This document shows positions 35,746-44,129 of a stretch of DNA of 64,000 nt, one piece after another. The DNA is taken from NCBI GenBank assembly GCA_013214025.1, contig JABSRN010000011.1, positions 62,001 through 126,000 of the forward strand, in the 5' to 3' direction. Position numbers and translations under genes: made by a program. The notes beneath the pieces are model-generated. The model saw nothing but the letters and a program-made list of their open reading frames with translations. It searched no databases and was not told the origin of the DNA. Source of the DNA: Polyangiaceae bacterium (GTDB lineage Bacteria; Myxococcota_A; Polyangia; Polyangiales; Polyangiaceae). How positions within the stretch are numbered: position 1 is the stretch's first letter; each line of letters begins with the position of its first letter.

Positions 35746-37089
35746 TCAGAAGGGCGCGTCGCGGACCAGGCCGCGGGTGGGCTTTTTAGCCTTCTGCTTA
35801 GGTCGGGGAGTGGGGGGGCGCCAGACGGTGGGCGCGGATCGGGCCACAGGATTCCGTGCAACGGGCTCGGTTGCGATGGGCAGGGAGCTTGGGCTGACGA
35901 CCGAAGCGCTCTCCACCGGCTTGGAGGGTTTCGGATCGACTTCGGGCAACTCGTCCGGGTTGAGTGCCTCGTCCTGTTTATCCAGCTCGGCGAGCATCCT
36001 GACTGCCCGCTTGCGGCGAGTGGAATCGACGCCTTCGCTCTTGGCGATCTTGTCGAAGATATCGCGGCGCTCGGTATCGTCCGCCGCGCGGCTGGCGGCC
36101 TCGAACAGGCTATCCGCCCAGGCGGACTGGATCTCGCGGTACTCAGCGGTGTCTCGTGCATTGCTTTCGTCGGCGATGCGGCTCACGGTTTCGTGAGCTC
36201 CGGCAACGTCGCCCTGGGCGAGCTGAGCTGCAGCTTCTGTTAGCAGGCGGGTTCCTTCGGGGATCGCTGCTGCCGGCGCATCGCCGTTCGCCTGGGAATC
36301 GTCGCTATTCGACCAAAGCATAACGGCACCCAAGGCCAACACGACCGACGCTCCGAAGGCCAGTCTCGGCACCAGTTTGGCAAACTCAGTTTGAGAGCTT
36401 CCACCGGTAGATAGTGTTCGGGGATCCAGGCGAAAGACCTCGCCTTTGCGAACGAACTTGAACTGAACGTCGCCGAGCTCGATGACGTCGCCAGATTCGA
36501 GAATGCTGCGTTCGAAAGGCGTGCCGTTGATCCGAACGCCGTTGGAGCTGTTTCGGTCAGTGATCTCGTAGCGATGGTCGCCCAGACTAGTCAAATCCGC
36601 GTGCACGCGACTGACGGAACTGTCGTTGACGGCAATCTGGCATTCTTCGCCGCGACCGATCGACGCCGCGGTCTCGTTGAGCGGGAATATCGCCCCCACC
36701 GAGGGCCCCATGATCATCACCAAGCGGTCATCCCGCAGGGTCATGCTGGCGGGACCGCCGGGCACGGTGACGGTGCTGCGTTTCTCGCCTAGGGGAGTGG
36801 TGTCGTCGTCGACGTGAAGTCGGTAATCACCGAGTTCGATGAAATCACCGCATTCGATGCCCATGACATCGGCGAGGGGTTCACCGTTGAGGTAGGAGCC
36901 GTTGTAGCTCTGGAGATCTTCGATGTGCCACCCGTTGGCGTCCTTGAAAATCCGCAGGTGCTGGCGACTGACGTTCCGCTCAGTGAGCCGTATCGTGCTC
37001 TCTTTGGCTCGGCCGATGGTGTAGGAGTCGCGCACCAGATTGACTTCGGTCTGGTTCCCCTGATCGTCGTCAATGCACAATTTCCACAT
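35746..37089 (-). CDS. Double FHA-domain membrane protein
   Basis: A 447-residue protein with two forkhead-associated domains, which bind phosphothreonine peptides. FHA1 at about residues 24-95 (YTIGRAKESTIRL; VSRQHLRIF; SYNGSYLNG) and FHA2 at about 140-215 (ASIGRGEECQIAV; VSRVHADL; NSSNGVRIN) both keep the GR, S-R-x-H and NG residues. A membrane span (RLAFGASVVLALGAVMLW) is near residue 250, followed by a helical segment and a Pro/Lys-rich tail. It probably reads the output of a Ser/Thr kinase such as the one at 24.6 kb, though that link is only inferred. It is adjacent to the SGNH and serine-hydrolase genes. Confidence 0.9.
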   Translation of the reverse strand: MWKLCIDDDQGNQTEVNLVRDSYTIGRAKESTIRLTERNVSRQHLRIFKDANGWHIEDLQSYNGSYLNGEPLADVMGIECGDFIELGDYRLHVDDDTTPLGEKRSTVTVPGGPASMTLRDDRLVMIMGPSVGAIFPLNETAASIGRGEECQIAVNDSSVSRVHADLTSLGDHRYEITDRNSSNGVRINGTPFERSILESGDVIELGDVQFKFVRKGEVFRLDPRTLSTGGSSQTEFAKLVPRLAFGASVVLALGAVMLWSNSDDSQANGDAPAAAIPEGTRLLTEAAAQLAQGDVAGAHETVSRIADESNARDTAEYREIQSAWADSLFEAASRAADDTERRDIFDKIAKSEGVDSTRRKRAVRMLAELDKQDEALNPDELPEVDPKPSKPVESASVVSPSSLPIATEPVARNPVARSAPTVWRPPTPRPKQKAKKPTRGLVRDAPF

Positions 37090-37118
37090 GATCTAGCTCG
37101 AGCGACGGCGAGACGCCG

Positions 37119-38255
37119 CTAGGACCATAGGCTGCTTGTGGTGAGGGAGAAAGCCTCATCGTGAATCGCCGGGCGGGCCGTTCGGATCCCTAGCTTTTCC
37201 CGGCTGGGGCAGACCCGATTCGTCAGTAAAGCGACCACGACTTGTGCATCGGGATCGCACCAGAGGCTGGTGCCCGTGAAGCCCAGATGCCCAAAGGAGT
37301 TCTCTCCGAAGAGTCGGCCGGCCGACGAGTCGGAGTTCGCCTTGCTGTCGAAGCCCATGCGCAGAGTAGCCCCATCCCCTGGGTCTCGCAGCATGCGAGC
37401 TAGTGTCCTGGATTGGAGCAGACGAGCCGAGCGCGAATGAACGCAGTCGACCAACTCTCTTCCCAACTTCGCTACGGCGCCGGCTGTGCCGAACAGCCCT
37501 GCGTGACCGGACTGCTCTTGGGCGCTTAGCAACCAGGCATTTTCGTCGTGAACGATCCCAACGAGCTCGCCTCCGCGCCAAGCAATGGTTTCGGTGGGAG
37601 CCACGCGTTGCTCAAATCGAGGATCCCGCGAGCGCCAGGCTTCCGCCGTGTCGATGTCTAGCTGTAGGGGCCGCAGCAAATCTTGGCGCTGCCAATCGCT
37701 CAGGCTGCATCTTCCTCGCTGGCCGAGAACCTGCCCGAGCAGGATGTAGCCAAGATCGCTGTACTCAGCCTGGGTTCGGAAGCTGCCGTCCGCCAGAGTT
37801 TGACGGGCCTGGAAGATCCGCAGCATTGTGTCCTCACGGCTGACGGCCTCCCCTCGTTCCAACGCATCGTAGAGCGCGATATGGGCTCGGAGTCCCGATC
37901 GGTGGCCAGCGAGGGCTTCGATGGTGGCGGACGCGACCGCCGTGCCTTGCCCGATTCCGCACTCCTGCAACTGGGTGTTCCAGGCCAGTTGGTCTCGTTC
38001 GACCATGCGCCCGATGGCGATCGCCGTGAGAGATTTCGTGAGACTCGCCAAGTCGTAGGGGGTGGCGGTGCTCACTCGAGCCTGAGAGCTAGGGGACCGC
38101 ACTCCAACCGCCGCGGAGGCCCAGCGCCAGCCACTTCGGTAAACGGCTATGTGAAGCACGGCACCTGGAGCCACCTCCGGCCCCAGAATATGCCGCTCCA
38201 AACATGCCGTTAGTTCGGGGCAGAGCGCGGCTGTGTGTCCGGTGTCGTGGAGCAT
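37119..38255 (-). CDS. Beta-lactamase-fold serine hydrolase
   Basis: A 378-residue penicillin-binding/beta-lactamase-class-C-like protein. The nucleophile motif S-x-x-K is in YDLASLTKSLTAIA, the second motif position is YSDLGYILLG (Tyr as general base), and HLGFTGTSLW fits the third. No signal peptide is obvious, so the location is uncertain. Such proteins include esterases and peptidoglycan peptidases; true beta-lactamase activity is unlikely to be inferable. The ATG at 38255 is preferred to a TTG one codon earlier. It is the first gene of the minus-strand run with the FHA and SGNH genes, 29 bases upstream of FHA. Confidence 0.86.
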   Translation of the reverse strand: MLHDTGHTAALCPELTACLERHILGPEVAPGAVLHIAVYRSGWRWASAAVGVRSPSSQARVSTATPYDLASLTKSLTAIAIGRMVERDQLAWNTQLQECGIGQGTAVASATIEALAGHRSGLRAHIALYDALERGEAVSREDTMLRIFQARQTLADGSFRTQAEYSDLGYILLGQVLGQRGRCSLSDWQRQDLLRPLQLDIDTAEAWRSRDPRFEQRVAPTETIAWRGGELVGIVHDENAWLLSAQEQSGHAGLFGTAGAVAKLGRELVDCVHSRSARLLQSRTLARMLRDPGDGATLRMGFDSKANSDSSAGRLFGENSFGHLGFTGTSLWCDPDAQVVVALLTNRVCPSREKLGIRTARPAIHDEAFSLTTSSLWS

Positions 38256-38443
38256 CAACGTTCATTGGGCGCCCCCAACCGGGGGAATTGGCCCGCACGG
38301 ATAGTAATGCTGATGGGGGCCGCTAGGGCAGCCCATTGCGAGCAATTCCCGGGCTCCAGTCCGGATCCCCCGGTTTCGGCGGAGATCCCCCGGCGATGGC
38401 CCATGATGGAGACAAGACTTTCGCCTCCTTATGATGCGCGTTT

Positions 38444-38473
38444 TTGACCACACAGTCGCGGAAACGCTATGAT
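38444..38473 (+). promoter_or_regulatory. Sigma-70-like promoter of pilC
   Basis: TTGACC (38444-38449), an 18-base spacer and TATGAT (38468-38473) form the best consensus promoter in the window. It lies 38 bases ahead of the pilC ATG, and a GGGAGA element follows before the start codon. Confidence 0.6.
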
Positions 38474-38511
38474 TGTACGGACGGGGCGCAAGCTCGGGAG
38501 AATCAACACCG

Positions 38512-39726
38512 ATGCCTGAATTTACCTGGGAGGCGCGAGCCAGAAGCGGCGAGCTTCGTAAGGGCGTGATGGAGGCTGACGATGCCGCCGCCGTTAACCA
38601 AAAACTCCAAGCCCAAAACCTCAGCCCCGTAAAGGTCAAGAAGAAGGGCGGCGGGCTGAACCTTCAGTTCGGCAGCGGTGTTGAGGTCGCCGACTTGGTG
38701 ACCTTCACACGCCTATTCGCCACCATGATCGACGCCGGCTTGCCGCTGGTGCAGTGCCTCGAGATCCTCGCCGGCCAGCAGAAGAATCCAATCTTCGGAA
38801 AGATTCTCAAGGACGTAAAGAGCGCCGTGGAGCAAGGAGCGACCTTCAGCGACTCGTTGCGGCGTCACCCCAAAGTCTTCGACGAACTGTTCGTCAACCT
38901 GGTCCAAGCCGGCGAGACCGGCGGCATCCTGGACAACATCATGAACCGCCTCTCGATCTATCTCGAAAAGCGGCAAAAACTGATTCGTCAGGTGCGGGCC
39001 GCGCTCGGATATCCGGTCATCATTTGTTGCGTGGCTGGTCTCGTGATGGCCGTCATGCTCATTTTCGTGATTCCCGCCTTCGAGTCCATGTTCAGCGAGT
39101 TCGGTGGCGGACCCGATGCCTTGCCCTGGATCACCCGGATGATGGTCAAGCTGTCGAACAATTTCATCGGCTACATGCCTCTCATTGTCTTGGGCGGCGG
39201 CGGAGGCTTCATGGCGTTGAGCTACTACAACAGCCTGCGCCACGGCCGGCGTAACCTTCATCGCATGATGTTGGCCGCGCCCGTCATTGGCAACGTCCTC
39301 CGGAAGATCGCTGTTTCTCGCTTCACCCGTACGCTGGGGACCCTGCTTCAGTCTGGCGTTCCGATTCTCGATGCTCTTGAAATCTGCGCGAAGACCTCGG
39401 GCAATGTCGTCATCGAAGAAGGCATTATGTTGGTCCGGACGCGGATCAGCGAAGGCAAGAACATGGCGGAGCCGTTGATGGAGGCCAAAGTGTTTCCGGA
39501 CATGGTGGTGCAGATGATCGCCGTCGGCGAGCAGACCGGCGCGCTGGATGCCATGCTCAACAAGATTGCCGACTTCTATGAAGAAGAAGTCGACGTGGCT
39601 GTGGGCGGCATGACCGCCATGATCGAACCGATCATGATGGTGGGCATCGGCGGCATGGTGGGGACCGTGCTGGTCGCGATGTATCTGCCCATCTTCAGCA
39701 TGGCCGGCAACATCAAGGCTGACTAA
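38512..39726 (+). CDS. pilC: Type IV pilus inner-membrane platform protein
   Basis: PilC/GspF family platform protein of 404 residues, which holds the extension and retraction ATPases at the inner membrane during pilus assembly. Two T2SSF domains are visible: FTRLFATMIDAGLPLVQCLE (first) and RFTRTLGTLLQSGVPILDAL (second), each followed by the family Gly/Glu motifs and membrane spans (YPVIICCVAGLVMAVMLIFV; PIMMVGIGGMVGTVLVAMY). The start MPEFTWEARARSG matches the family N-terminus. pilB and pilT, the usual upstream neighbours, are not here. A PilS-like kinase follows 15 bases later. A GspF of a type II secretion system is possible, but the context favours pili. Confidence 0.93.
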   Translation: MPEFTWEARARSGELRKGVMEADDAAAVNQKLQAQNLSPVKVKKKGGGLNLQFGSGVEVADLVTFTRLFATMIDAGLPLVQCLEILAGQQKNPIFGKILKDVKSAVEQGATFSDSLRRHPKVFDELFVNLVQAGETGGILDNIMNRLSIYLEKRQKLIRQVRAALGYPVIICCVAGLVMAVMLIFVIPAFESMFSEFGGGPDALPWITRMMVKLSNNFIGYMPLIVLGGGGGFMALSYYNSLRHGRRNLHRMMLAAPVIGNVLRKIAVSRFTRTLGTLLQSGVPILDALEICAKTSGNVVIEEGIMLVRTRISEGKNMAEPLMEAKVFPDMVVQMIAVGEQTGALDAMLNKIADFYEEEVDVAVGGMTAMIEPIMMVGIGGMVGTVLVAMYLPIFSMAGNIKAD

Positions 39727-39741
39727 GCCGGCTGTTTCATC

Positions 39742-41037
39742 GTGTCGCTTCGGCTTGGTGTTCCGGTTCAGAGTACTGAGGGGCTTCACGCTCGTTTGGT
39801 ATGGGTGGTGGCTGGCAGGCTGTCGCTCTTCACTCTATTCCTGGGGCTGATCGGCTTTCTGCGCCTGGATTCTGAGACAGGCGTTGGGGGAGCTGAGACC
39901 GTACAGACTTCTCTTGCCACCCTGGCCGTGGCCTTCGCGATCAGCGGCGTGTACGCCGTAGTATTGCGGACCGGGAAATGGGCCGCGGAACTGGTCTACG
40001 TTCAGGTCGTTGTGGACCAGGTGGTTTGGACCATCGCCGTCTATTTGACCGGTGGCGTGGCGAGCGGTGCGGCTTCCCTGTACGGGCTGAGTTGTCTGGT
40101 GGGCGCCATTCTCGGTGGCTTCGGGGCGGCGGTGCTGGCGGCGGCGGCGGCGTCCGTTTGTTACTCCGCTCTGGTCATCGCCTTGCATACAGGCCGGCTG
40201 GCGCCGCCTTCGGACCAGCCCCTCGCGGTCTACGTCTCTACCACTGAGGACCTCGTCTATCACATCGTGGTCAATGTGCTCAGTGTGGTCATCGTGACGT
40301 TGCTGGCCGCGTATCTTTCGGAGCGATTGCGTGCGGAAAGTGGACGCCTTGTGGTGGCGGAGCACCGAGCGACCCAGGCCGAACATATGGCGTCCTTGGG
40401 TCGGCTCGCTGCTGGCTTGGCCCATGAAATTCGCAATCCCCTAGGCAGCATCTCGGGTTCCATCCAGCTGTTGCGATCCAGCCCGGCCCTAGGGGAAGAG
40501 GACCGCCAGTTGTGCGAGATCATCGAGCGCGAGTCAGCTCGGCTGAGCCATCTGGCGACCGACATGATGGACTTGTCGTCGCCCCGAGTTCCCCAGAAGA
40601 CCGCAGTGGATGCGGCAGCCATCGCCAGGGAAGTGGTCGCTCTGGCTTCGCAATCTGGTCGCGGCGTTTCTGACGTGAAGATCGAGTTTGTCGGGGACGA
40701 CGAGGCGATGGTCAACGCGGATGGATCCCAGCTTCATCAGTTGATCTGGAACCTGGTGAGGAACGCGGTACAGGCGAGCACTGCGGGAGACGCCGTGAAG
40801 GTTCGGGTGAGCCGGACGGACGGCGAGGTTCAGCTGAACGTCGAAGATCAAGGGGTGGGCTTGGCACCGGAGGCCATCGAGCGGATTTTTGACGCCTACT
40901 ACACGACCCGGACTCAAGGCACCGGCGTCGGTTTGGCTGTGGTAAAGCGCATCGCTGACGACCACGGATTCGTGATTGAGGTTCAGAGTGAGCAGGGTCG
41001 AGGAGCGATATTCCTCGTGCATCTCGTCACCGCGTAG
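39742..41037 (+). CDS. Membrane sensor histidine kinase, PilS-like
   Basis: A 431-residue sensor kinase. Five or six hydrophobic segments fill residues ~18-195, as in PilS. A coiled linker leads to the H-box SLGRLAAGLAHEIRNPLGSI with His228, then N-box LIWNLVRNAVQAS and G-boxes (VEDQGVGLAP; GTGVGLAVVKRI). In myxobacteria PilS pairs with the response regulator PilR and controls pilin transcription. Here no response regulator follows, so it is an orphan in this window. The start is GTG, 15 bases after pilC, so it is probably cotranscribed. The pilS assignment is likely from context but not certain. Confidence 0.88.
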   Translation: MSLRLGVPVQSTEGLHARLVWVVAGRLSLFTLFLGLIGFLRLDSETGVGGAETVQTSLATLAVAFAISGVYAVVLRTGKWAAELVYVQVVVDQVVWTIAVYLTGGVASGAASLYGLSCLVGAILGGFGAAVLAAAAASVCYSALVIALHTGRLAPPSDQPLAVYVSTTEDLVYHIVVNVLSVVIVTLLAAYLSERLRAESGRLVVAEHRATQAEHMASLGRLAAGLAHEIRNPLGSISGSIQLLRSSPALGEEDRQLCEIIERESARLSHLATDMMDLSSPRVPQKTAVDAAAIAREVVALASQSGRGVSDVKIEFVGDDEAMVNADGSQLHQLIWNLVRNAVQASTAGDAVKVRVSRTDGEVQLNVEDQGVGLAPEAIERIFDAYYTTRTQGTGVGLAVVKRIADDHGFVIEVQSEQGRGAIFLVHLVTA

Positions 41038-41179
41038 CCCGAAAACCCCACCGAGATCCCCTTCGCGGCCCGTTCTAACGATTCCGCTGCAGCTGTACCG
41101 GGAGTCGTGCTCTGGCGAGGGAAGCTATCGCGCGCTAGGGAAGTACTACTTCACGGACATCGCGTCCCCCGGAGCCCTC

Positions 41180-41767
41180 ATGATCAAATCCAGAATCGTC
41201 CTCGTTGCCCTCGCCGCCGTTGTGTTCCTGATGTCGACGGCTGCGCATGCGGATGCCGCTCCGGGTGGTGCGGAGGCCTTCATCCGGGATCGCCAGGCGT
41301 CGTTGAATCGTCTGATGGACGCCGGCAAGGACGCTGAGATCCAGACCGTCTTCGACTCCCTGCTCGACTACGAGCATCTGGCGCAATACTCCCTCGGAAA
41401 ACACGCAGCGGACCGTAGCGACGCGGAGCGCGCCGAGTTCGGCGATGTACTCAAACAGTTGGTCCAACGCGCCTACCGTCGAAATCTGAAGAAGACCCGA
41501 AACTACAAGGTTACCTACGACAAGACGGTTCCGATAAAAGACGGAGTGGTCGTGAGCACGGTGGCTCGACACGGTACGGATGCTCGCGCGGAGCCGGTTC
41601 ACATCGAATACAAGATGCACAAGGTTGATGCTAAGTGGAGGATCTTTGATATCGTCACCGAGGAATCCAGCATGGCGCGCAACTACCGCCGGCAGTTTTC
41701 TCGGATCATCAAGAAAAAGGGCTTCGACGACTTGATGAAGAGGCTTCGTAAGAAGCTAAACAAGTAG
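41180..41767 (+). CDS. mlaC: MlaC-like phospholipid-binding periplasmic protein
   Basis: A 195-residue exported protein of the MlaC/Ttg2D family, the soluble shuttle that carries phospholipids between the outer-membrane MlaA complex and the inner-membrane MlaFEDB transporter. A signal peptide (MIKSRIVLVALAAVVFLMST, cleaved after AHA) precedes the family body: LLDYEHLAQYSLGKH, FGDVLKQLVQRAYRRNL, and KWRIFDIVTEESSMARNYR, the last being the hallmark segment. The ATG at 41180 is fixed by the signal peptide; a longer frame starts inside the kinase gene. No mlaA, D, E or F is in the window, so it is detached from its usual operon. Confidence 0.88.
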   Translation: MIKSRIVLVALAAVVFLMSTAAHADAAPGGAEAFIRDRQASLNRLMDAGKDAEIQTVFDSLLDYEHLAQYSLGKHAADRSDAERAEFGDVLKQLVQRAYRRNLKKTRNYKVTYDKTVPIKDGVVVSTVARHGTDARAEPVHIEYKMHKVDAKWRIFDIVTEESSMARNYRRQFSRIIKKKGFDDLMKRLRKKLNK

Positions 41768-41835
41768 GAGATTCCGCTCGGGGCGCAGCAACCGACTTGC
41801 CCCTCGTGTTGTCGCGGCTGGTACGATCGGTCGCC

Positions 41836-44106
41836 GTGGCGACTCCGCATTCTGACAGTTCTCAACCCCCTGGGGGTCTTAGCGGCTTCCGTACGGGCGG
41901 AGCACTGTCGAGGATCGATGAGCCTGCCGGCTCAACGGCAACGACCGAACACCTGCCGTTGAGACTGACGGTTACCAGCGGGCTACTGGGCATCGAGTTG
42001 TACGAGCCGGTGCATCTTGGACCTCTCTGTGTTTCCGAAATCTCCGCCACCCTCAACGAGCTGCCGAAACCCGTCGATCTCAGCGGCGGGGTGCGAACCT
42101 TCCGTCACCGTCGTGGGGAGCTGGAGCGTCTGGTTGTCTCGTCGGATCTTGAGGCTCTGCGCCGATGGATCCGCCCGAAGGCGCGGGAGCTATTGGGCGG
42201 CCTCTCCCGTGACGCCAGCGTCTGGTTTCTCGAAAACGGACTGGGCATCGGCATCGTTGGTAAACAAGGCGCGCTGGCCATCGATCTCTTGTGGGCGCCC
42301 AGTGATGGCACTGCGAGACTGGTTCTCAGTGCCGCGAGAGGTGCCGGGCTTCGCGGCCCCGCCATGGCGGAAGCGCTCCGGCTTGTGGATACGCTGTTTG
42401 GATCGATATCGGCGCGGAGTGGGCGGGTCATCTCGTTCAAGGATGTGGCTGGCAAGCTCGGACGCGCTATATTTCCGGCGCTGGGGGCGCGGGCGCCCGG
42501 CGCCACGGGAGTCCGTTTTGGGCCGCTTGAACAGGACGCCGACGAGTACCGCGTGGAGATGGGCCGCAGCTTGGCGCGGGAAGCCCTCTCAGATCCCGCG
42601 GCTCGCGCTCTTGAGCTAGCCCAGCTGACGCGGGAAGCGGATGACGCGCTGTCGCAAGGTGACGCTGAAAAGGCGCGAGGTGAGCTGATCGCAGCCCTCG
42701 AACAAGCCCCTCGGCACCCGGAGCTAGCTCGTCTAATTGCCGAGCTGGATGTATTTTGTGGCGGTCGGGCAGAAGCCGCTCTCGGCATCTTGGTCGACAG
42801 CCTGGCGGCGACGGACTCGGGCGTCGTAGGGGCCGTGCTGATGGCGCGGGTGGGCGATCTGGAAGGTGCACGGGAGGCGGTGCGAGCGGTCGCGCGCACG
42901 GAGCGCTTCGCTCCGTTGGGTGCTTCTCTTTGGCTAGAGCTTGGCGCCCTTGAGACCGATGCGGCTCGGCGTCTGGAGGCTATCGATGAGGCGGTGGCGG
43001 TCTCTCCTGGCTTTGTTCCCGCGCGCTGGAGCCGCTTCGCGGCTCGGGTGCGTTTCGGTCAAGTCGAAGCCGCGCTAGCTGATGCGGAACACTTGGAGGC
43101 CCTGGCTCTTGGCTCCGTCGCGCGCCATGAGGTGAATCGTCGGGTGGCAGCCGAGCTATTGGAAGCAGGATTTGTTCGGGATGCCGGTCGTGCCTTCGAG
43201 CGGGCCCTACGTTTTGTTCCCGACGACGCCGGCGCGACCACGGGACTGGCGCTCTCGCTACTCGAGTCAGGAAAACACGATCGGGCGGTGGCGCTGCTAC
43301 AGCGGGCCATCGAACTCGGGGAGGATCGCTCGGCCCCGGAGAGTGAGGCGCTGGTCGCCCTCGGTCGGCTGCTGGCCACCAAACTACGAGATTTACCCCA
43401 AGCCATCGCTCGGGTGCGGGCGGTGCCCATGAGTTCTCCGCGGGTGGCCGAGGCGCGGGCGCTTGAAGCCCGCTGGCGGGCAGCTATCGGTGATATCGCC
43501 GGTGCCAGCGTGGGATACGCCAAGTTGCGAGAGGTCGTCGAGCTCGGGGGCCCGCGAGACAATCGCGATGTAGCGGATTGGCTGTTGGAGGCCGGGCGTT
43601 TCGAGCGCGATGTAGCGAACGATATCTCCGCAGCCGAAAAACACCTGGCGTTGGCCTTGCGTATCGCTCCTCGCAACGCGGCTGTGGCCGAAGCCTATCG
43701 CGCAACCGCCGCGGTGCTGGCGCGCAAGCTTCGTCCAAAAGCCGAACCGATCCAAGAGGTCGTAGAGGTGGCAGGCCAAGAGCTCGCTGTGGTGGAGTCC
43801 CCCGTGGAATCGGAAGTCAGCTTGGAGCAGGAAGCCGAGGAGCTGAAGCGCCGGCTCATGGCGGGGGTCAGTGATTTGGCGGGCGAGCGGCGCTTGGTTG
43901 AACTACTCACGTCACTCGGGCGGGACGATGAAGTGTTTGCGTTCATATCCGCGCGTGTGGACGAGGACCCCCGTGCCGGCAGTTCGCGCTGGAGCGAAGC
44001 CATGCGTGCCGTGTTGACCCGGCTCATCCGAGCGGCGGAAGATTCCGGACGAGGGGAAGAGGCCAAACTATATCGGCAGGCGCTGGAGCGCTACTCGAAG
44101 CTCTGA
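41836..44106 (+). CDS. TPR-repeat protein with unknown N-terminal domain
   Basis: A ~756-residue protein. The N-terminal ~250 residues (LRLTVTSGLLGIELYEPVHL; LVVSSDLEALRRWIRPKARELLG; ALAIDLLWAPSDGTARLVLSAA) have mixed alpha/beta character and no name I can support. From about residue 260 the sequence is helical with Ala/Leu/Glu periodicity of TPR repeats (EADDALSQGDAEKARGELIA; ALEQAPRHPELARLIAELD; AGRAFERALRFVPDDAGA). No membrane span or signal is evident. The start is uncertain: GTG at 41836 is used; a TTG at 41797 is also in frame. It is close after mlaC and converges on the acidic gene. It probably acts as a scaffold for a protein complex. Confidence 0.75.
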   Translation: MATPHSDSSQPPGGLSGFRTGGALSRIDEPAGSTATTEHLPLRLTVTSGLLGIELYEPVHLGPLCVSEISATLNELPKPVDLSGGVRTFRHRRGELERLVVSSDLEALRRWIRPKARELLGGLSRDASVWFLENGLGIGIVGKQGALAIDLLWAPSDGTARLVLSAARGAGLRGPAMAEALRLVDTLFGSISARSGRVISFKDVAGKLGRAIFPALGARAPGATGVRFGPLEQDADEYRVEMGRSLAREALSDPAARALELAQLTREADDALSQGDAEKARGELIAALEQAPRHPELARLIAELDVFCGGRAEAALGILVDSLAATDSGVVGAVLMARVGDLEGAREAVRAVARTERFAPLGASLWLELGALETDAARRLEAIDEAVAVSPGFVPARWSRFAARVRFGQVEAALADAEHLEALALGSVARHEVNRRVAAELLEAGFVRDAGRAFERALRFVPDDAGATTGLALSLLESGKHDRAVALLQRAIELGEDRSAPESEALVALGRLLATKLRDLPQAIARVRAVPMSSPRVAEARALEARWRAAIGDIAGASVGYAKLREVVELGGPRDNRDVADWLLEAGRFERDVANDISAAEKHLALALRIAPRNAAVAEAYRATAAVLARKLRPKAEPIQEVVEVAGQELAVVESPVESEVSLEQEAEELKRRLMAGVSDLAGERRLVELLTSLGRDDEVFAFISARVDEDPRAGSSRWSEAMRAVLTRLIRAAEDSGRGEEAKLYRQALERYSKL

Positions 44107-44129
44107 TTTACTAGAAACACTGATTTACT
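44103..44129. repeat. Direct repeat across convergent stop codons
   Basis: CTGATTTACT occurs at 44103-44112 and again at 44120-44129, covering the stop of the TPR gene and the end of the minus-strand acidic gene. It is the trace of a short duplication. Confidence 0.5.
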
